From Cladophialophora immunda (lineage: Eukaryota > Ascomycota > Eurotiomycetes > Chaetothyriales > Herpotrichiellaceae), in NCBI RefSeq assembly GCF_000835495.1, contig NW_015622544.1, positions 2,198,855-2,262,854 of the forward strand: a stretch of DNA of 64,000 nt. Direction: 5' to 3'. Shown in pieces: positions 1-9,593 of the stretch; the first letter of the stretch is position 1; every line of letters starts with the position of its first letter. Both the position numbers and the translations under genes were made by a program. Under the pieces are notes generated by a model. It was not told the origin of the DNA. It saw nothing but the letters and a program-made list of their open reading frames with translations, and did no database searches.

Positions 1-236
1 GTTTCTGATTGCCAAGTCAAGGGCCTCGAAGGCGCTTCGTGCGATGAGACGCAATGTCATCCGGCATTCTCTATTTCGCCCGTGGCCCCGGGTCTCACTT
101 GTTGCCTCTACAGGGTTGATGGGAAGCTCATAAAGAGAGAGCTTCAGCCCTCGTCGTTTCTGCTTGTACTTGGTGCTGGTGCTTCTTGTTGCTACGGGCT
201 ATACGGACTTTGATGTGAAATTGGAGCTCGCGAAGC

Positions 237-1311
237 ATGGCGACCGCAAATGGTAGGACGACTTCCCCGGACGACTTGACGATTGAGAACTTGACACCCC
301 ATGTCATCAAACTCGGGTCCAACATCAGCGACGAGCGGGTGAAGTTCGTCGTCGCAAAGCTGATCCAGTACTCGCACGACTTCGTCCGGGACACGAAACT
401 GACCACCGCCGAGTGGGAGGCGGCATGGCAATACCTTACCGAGGTTTGTATAGACCACACTCCGTGCTCTCCATCCACCCCCAGATGCAAGGTCGACTGA
501 GTATTGTCTTCGCAGGTAGGGCAATTTTGCACCCCAGACCGACAGGAAATGATCCTCCTCTCGGATGTCCTGGGTATATCGGCTCTGGTCGACGCGATCA
601 ACAATCCCACTGCTCCGCGGGCCACCGAGTCGTCGGTTCTCGGACCCTTCCACAACGAAGCCCACGAGTTCGAGAATGGCCAATCCATCGCATCCAAGGG
701 AGCTATCGGAGAGCCCATGCTCATCCGTGGCACGGTCTCTGACACCGACAGGAATCCGCTCTCCGGTGCCTTGGTGGATGTGTGGGAAACGAACGGAAAT
801 GGCTTTTACGACATGCAGGATCCCGAAAAGGACGAACCAGACTGTCGGGGCATCTTCCACACGGACGAAGCAGGCAGGTTTGCCCTGGTCGGCGTCAGGG
901 CGGTCGATTATCCGATTCCGTACGATGGGCCAGTGGGTGTTCTGCTCCGACTGCTGAACAGATCGAATGTGCGGCCGGCTCACGTGGTATGTCTTTTCAC
1001 TTAACTCCTGCAACTGTACCAAGGTGATGCTGACGCCACTTGTCACGCGAAAGCATTTTGTGCTGCAGCACCCAGAGTGCGTCCGACTTACCACGGCATT
1101 GTACTCCAATGATAGCAAGAATGTGGCGCTGGACCCGGTCTTTGGGGTGAAAAAGAGTCTCATCAAGCAGTTTGGATGGTCGGAAGATGGTAAGCTGGCG
1201 AAGCAGTTTGGGATTGAGATGCTGGAACGAGTCGACGCGCAGGGTAAGAAAACGACCGGGTTCTGGACATTGGACCATGATTTTGTTCTGGTGAGAAAAC
1301 CGAAACTTTGA
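237..1311 (+). CDS. Intradiol ring-cleavage dioxygenase (hydroxyquinol/catechol 1,2-dioxygenase type)
   Basis: Non-haem Fe(III) enzyme that opens catechol or hydroxyquinol rings between the two hydroxyls, giving (maleylacetate-type) muconates in aromatic degradation; cytosolic, as no signal peptide is seen. The model has three exons (237-443, 516-986, 1054-1311) and 311 residues. An N-terminal helical dimerisation region precedes the beta-sandwich. The four iron ligands of the family are present as Tyr167 (GNGFYD), Tyr201 (DYPIPYDGPVG), His225 and His227 (RPAHVHF), with the expected 24- and 2-residue spacings for the last three. Intron 2 (987-1053) ends in AAG; only this acceptor gives family-length spacing between the HxH motif and the following LTTALY. 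A CAG acceptor 15 nt downstream would delete five residues. Its stop lies 90 bp from the stop of the convergent reductase gene. Hydroxyquinol is the likelier substrate from the N-terminal sequence, but catechol cannot be excluded. Confidence 0.9.
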
Positions 1312-1401
1312 CGAGAGTTATCGACGCATCAAGATCACAGAGCTTTTCGTTGGCTGGAGAGACGATATGAATTTCAAAATCTTGGACAAAAGTTGAACAT
1401 C

Positions 1402-2643
1402 TCAAGGCCATTCTGTCTCCTCGATGACATAAACGAGCTTCTCACCGCTGACCTTCCCTTCTCTCATTTGTTGCATTCCATTGGTGACACCGCGGAGGCC
1501 GCCACGCTCTATGCGCTGCGGATGCGGCGTCCACTTTCCTTCACGCCAAAGCCTTTCGGCGACTCGAGCAAAGGAGGAACCAAAGACCAAATGGTCTGGG
1601 TGTGCTTCGAAGAGTTCTCCTTCATAGATGAAAGGCTCGCCCGAAAGGCTGTAGCCGAGGAAGGACTCCGATCGGACGTTCGGATGGGGGCAGTCCACGT
1701 CTAGGACATTGCAATACACTCCCCCCGCATCGCCGAATGCCTCTGCACAGATCTTCGCTGTCTCTTGGGTGGCGACCGTGTCGAAAACGGTCTCCAATTT
1801 GCCATTTGTGACGGCCTTGATCTGTCCGCCGACATTGAGATCATGCTGGAGACAATGAGCCCTTGTCAAAGGGGGACATGGCAGGAACAGGGAGAATATG
1901 GCCGTCCGACTTACGTAGTCATATGCCTGGCACGCACCCAGGGCCTTGACCATCTCAAAATGCTTTGGAGAGCAGGTGGTTACGACGTCCAGGCCCGAAC
2001 TGGAGAAGCTAAGTGAGTGGCGACGCCCAAATCCTTAGCGGCGTCAAAAGTACTCACAGGTGTGCGAACTGAATAGCGAGTGTTCCGGTTGCCGTGCTTC
2101 CTCCGTAAATGAGAATCACACCGGCCTCGGCATCCTTGCCTTCTCCGGGAAGAGGAAGTTGCAGGATCTTGTATAGCCCAAAGCCCACGGTCGCCACTCC
2201 GACGCCGACGGTACACGCCGCTTCAAAGGTCACTCCTTCAGGTATGTGCATTTGCAGATGGCCTTTGACGGCGATATACCTTGCAAAAGCGCCATTCTGC
2301 GGGTTGAAGTCATTGGCTGCGGAATGGTGTCAGCCCACACAGGACGAAATGGATGGATCGTGGATGCACCTCCGTGGCCAAAGCCAGCCACACGGTCGCC
2401 CCTTTGGAACCGGTCCTTCACGGCCTCTCCCACCTCTTCGACGATCCCAGAGTAGTCACATCCCACAATAGTTCCGTCATTTCCGACGGCGTCCAGACTG
2501 GTCCAGTCGGTGGGGTTGAGCGCGATTGCTACAGTTCGAACCAAGATGTAGTCGGCTTCCAACTTGGGGACCGGAATGGGCTTTAGAACAGCGCACCCCG
2601 TCCCTTCCCTGATCAGACCAAAGTTGCGCAGCGATGTAGACAT
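1402..2643 (-). CDS. Medium-chain dehydrogenase/reductase, enoyl-reductase (ToxD-like) type
   Basis: NAD(P)H-dependent MDR-superfamily oxidoreductase of the fungal trans-enoyl-reductase/quinone-reductase-like group. Four exons (2370-2643, 2058-2316, 1915-2008, 1402-1845) give 356 residues. The N-terminal GroES-like domain shows ALNPTDW, GCDYSGIVEEVG and GDRVAGFGHG; the Rossmann part has the nucleotide-binding stretch LIYGGSTATGTLAIQFA and then SGLDVVTTCSPKHFE. No structural-zinc cysteine cluster is visible, as expected for this zinc-independent subgroup. The joins restore conserved sequence (GHGANDFNPQNGAFARYI at the first, CSPKHF near the second, YDYHD at the third). The third intron (1846-1914) is a multiple of three without a stop, so its retention would insert 23 residues. 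It is convergent with the ring-cleavage dioxygenase and divergent from the multicopper oxidase. A role in reducing ring-cleavage or quinone intermediates is conceivable but is inference only. Confidence 0.85.
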
Positions 2644-3153
2644 CTTTCAGTGCAGGGGCTTCCTTGAATGCGGTTTGGAGGGCAGAGTGGTTCTGGATTG
2701 AGGGACAACAGCATTATGTATCCCACGCACCTGGACGTCTGTGAACTCCACCGGTTTGCATTCTTCAGATTAGTGGCCTGTCTTGATGATTTGCAGCATC
2801 TTCAGACAGAAGTTGAAGCCTTGCTTAGCTCATGGTTTCAGAAAGGCGCTGGACATTGGTGATATTTTCAACGAGAGATGTTCGATTTCGAGAAATTCTG
2901 GCTTTGTCATTCAGCGAAGTTGACCCGGATCCGACCATCACGACGGAGATGAACGGCATGGGAAAAGTCCTTACGAATAGCCTGGAAGCTGGCCGTCTAA
3001 CAGAAGCGAGACCCTTTTCAGGGAGCCTCGCCTTTCATCCCGGTCTATGGCTGCCCAGAGCCTATTCACCAACCACATCAAGGCACTTATGATGCTGACG
3101 CATCTTCCTTTAGGCTATGGGCACTTCGACAGCCTCAATCTGACCTCAATAGT
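2644..3153. other. Intergenic, divergent promoter region
   Basis: About 510 bp between the divergent reductase and multicopper oxidase genes. It would hold both promoters. The short open frames in it lack family resemblance, and I see no repeat or RNA gene. Confidence 0.5.
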
Positions 3154-5073
3154 ATGGAGAGGACAAACTCTAGGAGGCGTAAAGCTGGAGGTGTGAAACC
3201 AGATGACCCTCATGATGCTGTCGCTTCAGCGCCCACAGTGTCGACGAATACAGCCAAGGAGCGATCTCCGACGACTCTCGAGGCACCGTCTCGGGAGTTC
3301 AAGACGGCTAGATTATTCTCTGGCCTGTTGCTCTTTCTTCTCGTGTCGGCATTACTTCTCGATCAACTAGGCGGCGGTTCATGGTTGCTTAAAAGAATCC
3401 AAAATCCGCTCCGGGAGCATGGCATGCAGCACCAAACACAGACCGCTGGCGATATCGCAACAAAACTTCACCCCGATGCCCATATTGGCCGCCCACCAAC
3501 AACGCTGACCTTCGATTGGGAGGTCACCAAGAGTTACCGATACCCAGACGGCGTTCGCAAAGAAGTATATCTCATCAACGGCCAATTTCCAGGCGAGACA
3601 ATTGAGGCTCGCTCAGGCGATCGAATCATGGTCAATGTCAGCAATCTTCTGAGGGATGAGGGTCTGGCCATCCATTGGCATGGCTTGAGAATGGAGGGTG
3701 CAAACGACATGGACGGCGCTGTGGGCTTGACCCAGGACCCAATCCCAAGTGGGGCGAGCTACTTGTACAATTACACCATTGGGGAGGAAGAATTCGGCAC
3801 CTTCTGGTACCATGGCCACGAAAAGACACAGCGGGACGACGGTCTGTATGGCGGTCTTGTGATCCATCGACCACTCACTCAGCTTAGCGAGAAAGACACA
3901 TATCATTATGACGAAGAAATTCTGCTGCTGGTAGGTGATTGGTATCATCGGCCAAGCACTGAAGTACTCCGGTGGTACATGAACTCTCGATCCTTTGGGA
4001 ATGAGCCAGTGCCCGACTCTCTGGTCATTAACGGCAAGGGACGTTTTTCTTGTGACATGGCGGTGCCTGCAAGGCCTTTGGACTGCATCCCGTCGAACGA
4101 AAGGGGCGATCTCCCTGTCCTACACATTGAAAACGACAAGCGCTATCGCCTTCGCCTGGTCAATACGGGCTCCTTGACTGGTTTCTCGATGAGGATGGAT
4201 AACGCCAGCTTCTCCCCTTTTCAGGTCGACGGCGGTCACGACATCACGATGACCGAGGTTCAAGGCATGGGGATCCTCTACCCTGGAGAGAGAGTGGATG
4301 TAATCCTGCAGACAGGGGTATCCGACAGTCACCGTTATCTTGAAATCGAAATGGACGATGAGAACTTCAAGTACCCAAACCCGGCCCTCGATCCACTACA
4401 GAAGTTTCCTGTCGAGACAGAGTCCGAGTCTACTCAACAGAGACAAGTCCTTCAACCAGAGCTCCAGTACTACAACCTCCAGGCCGCCCTGCCGAGCCAC
4501 AGCCTTCCCATTGCGTGGGCAGATGAGTCGTTGAAGTTTGTCATTTACACGACGACACTCAAATTGGCAAGGCACCACAACATCCCGATGGGATTTATCA
4601 ATCACACCAGTTGGTCGCCCCAATCGCCACCTTTGCTTTCCCTGGCTCGAGAACGATATGATTCGAACCAACTTTCGCCTCACATCCCATTAGCCAAGGA
4701 CGGTGCTGCCGGCTGGGTGGAAATCGTCATCAACAATCTTGACGATGGTGGCCATCCATTCCATCTGCATGGCTACTCCTTCTACGTCGTCTCCGTGTTC
4801 CCTCCTCCAATTCCATGGAGCAGTGATAAGCCGCCATTCACCGCAGGAGGCACTGGTATGTACAATTATGATCCGTTCAGCAGCCTGCCGTCAGAGTCAC
4901 CTGCTGGTCTGTACAATTTGGAGAACCCAGTGATGAAGGACACGGTCTTCGTTCCCCAAAGAGGCTACGTCGTAATCAGGTTCCGAGCCGACAACAAGGG
5001 TACCTGGATGATGCATTGTCATGTCGGATGGCACTTGGGGAGTGGGATGGCTATGAGCTGGGAGATTAGTTGA
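3154..5073 (+). CDS. Multicopper oxidase (laccase-like), N-terminally membrane anchored
   Basis: Oxidises phenolic or metal substrates at a type 1 copper and reduces O2 to water at a trinuclear copper centre. It is a single exon of 639 residues. A ~50-residue basic/polar N-terminus is followed by one hydrophobic segment (about 53-70) with no cleavage-type signal, suggesting a type II anchor with the catalytic part outside the cytosol. All four copper motifs are visible: HWHG (174-177), WYHGH (218-222), HPFHLHG in the last third, and HCHVGWHLGSGM at the C-terminus. The residue ten after the Cys is Met, which predicts a low- to middle-potential type 1 site. The fungal laccase L1 signature is altered (TQDPI where laccases have TQCPI), so this is a broader MCO or ferroxidase-like relative, not a typical laccase. 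The protein stops seven residues after the last copper ligand motif, slightly short for the family. Confidence 0.9.
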   Translation: MERTNSRRRKAGGVKPDDPHDAVASAPTVSTNTAKERSPTTLEAPSREFKTARLFSGLLLFLLVSALLLDQLGGGSWLLKRIQNPLREHGMQHQTQTAGDIATKLHPDAHIGRPPTTLTFDWEVTKSYRYPDGVRKEVYLINGQFPGETIEARSGDRIMVNVSNLLRDEGLAIHWHGLRMEGANDMDGAVGLTQDPIPSGASYLYNYTIGEEEFGTFWYHGHEKTQRDDGLYGGLVIHRPLTQLSEKDTYHYDEEILLLVGDWYHRPSTEVLRWYMNSRSFGNEPVPDSLVINGKGRFSCDMAVPARPLDCIPSNERGDLPVLHIENDKRYRLRLVNTGSLTGFSMRMDNASFSPFQVDGGHDITMTEVQGMGILYPGERVDVILQTGVSDSHRYLEIEMDDENFKYPNPALDPLQKFPVETESESTQQRQVLQPELQYYNLQAALPSHSLPIAWADESLKFVIYTTTLKLARHHNIPMGFINHTSWSPQSPPLLSLARERYDSNQLSPHIPLAKDGAAGWVEIVINNLDDGGHPFHLHGYSFYVVSVFPPPIPWSSDKPPFTAGGTGMYNYDPFSSLPSESPAGLYNLENPVMKDTVFVPQRGYVVIRFRADNKGTWMMHCHVGWHLGSGMAMSWEIS

Positions 5074-5782
5074 TATGCCCGGTGCTTAGCCTTGTCTCGG
5101 CCAGCTCAACGACATGCAAGACGCATCTCTAGTCGGTTTCGGCATCGACCATTAAGTCGACCTCGACCTCCTTGATTCCACTCCTACGCAGGAAATACCC
5201 TGACGATGCACCGGCACATACTTAACGCAGGCAAGGACGCGCACGCTGGATGTATTCCCCCATTGGTTATCATCTGAAAGGATTCGAGTCGGCTTCCTGT
5301 TGCTGCAAACCGGCCGGATGAAGCTTGCTGCGTCGATGTCCGCTTGGTTGGACAAGCGAATGAAGCTCGGCGCCGCCACAACGTGTTTGCAAATCTGGCA
5401 ATTTAGACACCAGCGAATCTGCATATCTTGCCTAGAGCCAATTCTGGTTCCACGACAATTTTCCCTATCGTCACATTGTGCGCTTTCCACCTCAATCCAG
5501 CTGCTCGGTAAGGTGATTTCGGCATGAAGCCCGCAGCCTCGTCTCTGGCTCATGTCGTGCCGCCAGCGGCAGTCGACAGCACCACGTGCATGGGAGGGAT
5601 ACGCGTGCTTGCCAATTCACGCCCATTGATAGGTAGTCACAGCTCCGACCATGGAAAGGAACGAGGTATTGGGCGGAATAGCCCATCCAGTGGACAAGAC
5701 TGGAATGAACCGCTATATAGTATCTCTTCCCGTTCGTCGCAAAATGGGCTTGAGTGGACCGTCGACAACTACAACAGCCATC
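5074..5782. other. Intergenic, upstream of phospholipase C
   Basis: About 700 bp with no supported gene. Its right end carries the TATA element of the phospholipase gene. Open frames running into the gene start from upstream ATG codons (for example 5651) but add non-hydrophobic sequence ahead of a clear signal peptide, so they were not used. Confidence 0.5.
5714..5719 (+). promoter_or_regulatory. Candidate TATA box of the phospholipase C gene
   Basis: TATATA in the context CGCTATATAGTATC lies 64 bp upstream of the ATG at 5783. It is the only TATA-like element close to this start. Position and sequence fit; function is not shown. Confidence 0.5.
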
Positions 5783-7837
5783 ATGCGATTGTCATCCAGC
5801 CTGTACGTTGTGCTTGCCACTGGCATCCTCGGAAGCGGGGTGTACGCAGACTCCCTCGCAAGCATCGACCATGTTGTTCTATTCATGCAGGAGAATCGAG
5901 CCTTTGATCATGTACGGAAAAACCATTGATCGACAAGAATTTTGCTCATACCACAGCAGTACTTTGGCACCATGGCAGGGGTTCGAGGCTTCTCAGACCC
6001 CAACGTTCAAATCAACCCTGACGGAAAGTCTGTGTGGTATCAGTAAGTACAACGACGTCAACGGCCATGAGCTTTACCTGAGACAGATCTAGGAAACTGA
6101 ACAAGACCATAACCACAAAGGCCGACTACTTACTCCCTTTCTACCTCAACGAACTGGGCGGCCACTGGTTGAATGCTACGCAGTGCATGGACGCAGGATC
6201 TAATGGGTACGAGGAGAATCACCTGGCCTACAATTTTGGCCTCAACGATCATTGGGCTCTCAATGTGAGTTTTCGATAGCTAGATTCCGCTGCAGATATG
6301 TCTTCACCCATTTCGCCTTTGCCGATCCCTTTTACTGACACAAACCCCCTAACAACAGAATACACCGTGGAGTTGGGGATACTACAAGCGGAATGACCTT
6401 CCTGTCCAGTTCGCCCTCGCCGAAGGTTGGACGATCGGTGACATGTACCAAGAGAGCGTGATAGCCTCAACCAACCCGAATCGTGTGACTTGGGTCAGTG
6501 GCTCCATAGCGGTCCCCGGGTCGCCCCAGACGGCCAATGAAGGCGGTGTATACATCGACAACAACGAAGTGCCCGGCTGTGAAGCACCGGGTTTGAACTG
6601 TTATCCGCTCTCCTGGACCACGACACCTGAGATCTACCAGAAAGCCGGTGTTACGTGGCAAGTCTATCAGGACCTCGACAACTTCGACGACAACCCTCTT
6701 GCATGGTTCAAACAATACCAGACCGCCAAGAATGGTACTGTCCTCCATAAACGTGGAATGTCGTACCTTGGCCTCGAGGATTTCTACGAACATGCTGCTA
6801 ACGGTACCCTGCCAATGATCTCCTACATCATCGGCCCTACTGAACTCTCGGAGCATCCTCCATATTCCCCCCACGACGGAGCATGGCTCCAACAGCAAGT
6901 GGTCAACGCTGTCACCCAGGGTAAAAGCTGGAACAGCACGGCTTTGATTATCAGCTACGACGAGACTGGTGGCTGGGGCGACCACGTTTCTCCTTACCAC
7001 GCACCCAATGGAACGGCAGGCGAGTGGTTCGAAGACCCGTACGACATGTTCGGTTACACGTTCTCGGGACCTGGTTTCCGTCTCCCGTTCTACATCATCT
7101 CACCATGGACTCGCGGCGGGAATGTCTTCACCGAGAAATGCGACCACAACTCCCAGATCATGTTCCTGGAAAAGTGGCTGGCGGCGAAAGGTTATAACAA
7201 CGTGGTGACGAACCAGATGCCCGCGTGGCGTCGTGCTCATATGTCCGACTTGACGGCGGCATTCGACTTCAGCAGCCCCAACACTTCCATCCCCGCGATC
7301 CCCCTGGCAAAAGTGCCACACAAGGATAGCAAGGGCGTCTGGGACGGCTCATCCTACTGCGAAGCGCAATACGCGGTCCAGCGCCCACCTGTCCCTTACG
7401 GCAACCAAACCGAAGAGACATCTCTGGTTTCCGAAAAGGGGTTCAAGGCGGTGCGTGGGTATCTCACCGAGGGTCGCTACCTGACCTTTGAGTCGTCCGG
7501 CTTCGCGCTTTCTAACCCCGGTGGCCAAAGCACACATTTCAATGCCTCCCAAGCAACGGCGTCTCATTCGACATTGGCTCAACGTTGGGTGATTCACGAG
7601 ACGGCCACAGACAGTCGGCTGTACACCATCAGTAGCGCAGTGGATGGGCAGTACATGGGCGCGAACATGGAGCTGGTCAACAAGACCATGGCAATGGTGC
7701 ACAGTATCCCTTACCTCGGAGGCGGGGATGGATACAACTTGGTGAACAGCCATGGAGAGTTCATGGCGGTTGACGCTTCTGGAAAACTGTCGATGGGCTC
7801 GTCTGCACATTCGTTTGCGATTTACAGCGTCACCTAG
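5783..7837 (+). CDS. Secreted phosphoesterase, phospholipase C / acid phosphatase family
   Basis: Member of the bacterial-type non-haemolytic phospholipase C/acid phosphatase family, hydrolysing phosphodiester or phosphomonoester bonds outside the cell. Four exons (5783-5911, 5960-6042, 6093-6264, 6359-7837) give 620 residues. A signal peptide (hydrophobic residues 5-20, cleavage after VYA) supports the start at 5783. The metal-site motif near the N-terminus reads HVVLFMQENRAFDHYFGT, and further conserved blocks follow (GVRGFSDPN, LISYDETGGWGDHV, FRLPFYIISPWTRGG, CDHNSQIMFLEKW). Several N-x-S/T sites suit a secreted glycoprotein. The last ~130 residues form a separate beta-rich tail with repeated Tyr-Leu-Thr patterns, as in other fungal family members. 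Intron 1 ends in CAGCAG, so alternative splicing could add one Gln after FDH. Confidence 0.93.
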
Positions 7838-9593
7838 CATGGCATCTCAGGCGAAGGATCTCAGGTTGACAGATATGCCAATTCCCACAAGATTCTCTAA
7901 TGGCAACGTCCCTCCTCGGCTTGACTCCGTGTACTTGACGCGGGGTCGAACAGTCTCTGTCACTCCACGCCGAACAGTAGAGAACCCTTCCACATATCAC
8001 AGGGCCTTTTGAGCGCCGTCCCGCCGTTCTATCACGTCTCTAGTCCTAGAACAAGCTGGAGCGACTCTGCCATCTTTGTCAAGCGGTAATTTTAGTAATT
8101 CTCGAGGTCGCGTGCATCAGTAATATATGTGGACAAGACCCGATTTGGAGGTGGTCAGGAGACATGCGACGGACCTCGTTTCCCGGGCTGTCCAATGGGA
8201 GAGATAGTGGTCAGGAAGAGGTGCATCGCGGATCCAGGTCGTTGCTTGAGCGAACTACGCGTACGCGTAGGCACATGGTCAGCCCTAGCAGTGGCTGAAC
8301 GGGGTCTTATGGACAACTACTCGTTCGAGAGGCCCAGCCTGTGGTATATGCTATGGACGGTGCGAGGGCGCATTCTGCCTACCGAAGTCGTTGCAAAGCG
8401 AGATTGGCCAGTGTCCAGACGTCGCGATTGACGCGGTACCTGTCCGAAACAGACAACAGAAGGAAATCCAGAAGCTTCAGCCATTCAAGACCTGCCTCGC
8501 TCAGAAGCGGGAATTGAAGGGGAGGAAATAGAGTCCAGCGGTATTTGGGACAAAGATTCTTCGAGCGATCTCGACAGTCAATTGCTGGTGCCAGATGGAG
8601 GATGCGGTGGGTGAATATAGCCTGGAAAGGGTCGGCTGAGAGTAGAAAGACGTTGATGTTGCTGCGATGGTGGACAGACGACACGTCTAGACGAGGGAGT
8701 ATGAATGAGCAGTCCTGTCAAAGAAAGGTTCCTAGTGTTCCAACTTACAAATTGCCCAAGAAGAGCCTTTACGCACTTCGTTCCATTTGCTTGTTGGTCG
8801 TAACCTGTAGGATGTACTCCGTATTCGGCACCGAGAGCCTCGACGTCAAACCGCTAACTAGATCCGGAAACCTGCCTGAAATGAGACCCACCAACCTGGG
8901 GCCGATTTCGACATACGAATAAGTCTCTCGTTTTTGGTGTCCTGGACGTTCTCGCAGCTGTCGCGGGCTTCGACACCATCCCAGCACCTCGCACTTGGAC
9001 GCAAATTGCACCTTCAAGCTTCGGAGTTTGACGTTCACCGATTCGCCTCGACCCCGGGGAGCATCTTGGTGAAGACCACAAGCGAGTCCGGGCGCAAGCA
9101 CATGATCATGCCGGCGGCTTATCCGCGACAGTCCAAACTACACTACCAGGGGAAGCACCACGGCCGGATGATGCCCTGAAAGTCCTCGACACGGGGCATG
9201 GCGCAGATCCATTGTTCGTTGCCACGTGCGAGAATAGCCGGAGAGGAACTCGCGTCGCCCTGCATTCTTCGGGTTCCGAGACGGAAGTCGTCGAGAAGCA
9301 TTTCGGGGCCAGTGCAGATGGTCATGTTCAGCCTCCAGATGAGGGTCATCGTCCAGAGCCGAGTTTGAAGAGTGGCCTGGGCTGATGGATAGATCCTGTC
9401 GCTACAATTCGGGAGCATGGGAGGACAACGTCAGGTTTTGGGGGGTCGATGTCTTGCCTCTTCGGCCAAAAGACGGAACAGCGCGCCAGTTGTGACCGAT
9501 CACTAGGCACCATAGGAGATCAGGATAGCCCATCAGGACCATCCTGCTAAACAGAAAATCATCATTGGGTATCTATACAAGTCAAGTCGGGTC
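7838..9593. other. Gene-free stretch
   Basis: About 1.75 kb without a gene I can support. Open frames of 75-125 codons occur on both strands but none shows a recognisable domain, signal peptide or consistent splicing. The one marked structure is a perfect 16-bp palindrome at 8255-8270, listed separately. Confidence 0.5.
8255..8270. repeat. Perfect 16-bp palindrome with two ACGCGT cores
   Basis: CTACGCGTACGCGTAG equals its own reverse complement and contains two ACGCGT hexamers directly abutting. ACGCGT is the MCB element bound by MBF (Mbp1/Res-type APSES factors) at G1/S genes. The nearest genes are the phospholipase (ends 7837) and the Zn2Cys6 regulator (ends 9594), both with their 3' ends towards it, so a promoter role is not obvious. 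Confidence 0.55.

Noticed and set aside
192..1166. 324-codon open frame on the minus strand
   Set aside because: It is antisense to the dioxygenase exons, runs across both introns and shows no domain; the plus-strand product has all iron ligands.
9143..9418. 91-codon minus-strand open frame
   Set aside because: Considered as a decayed gene upstream of 9.4 kb, but no domain, splice partner or signal could be identified.
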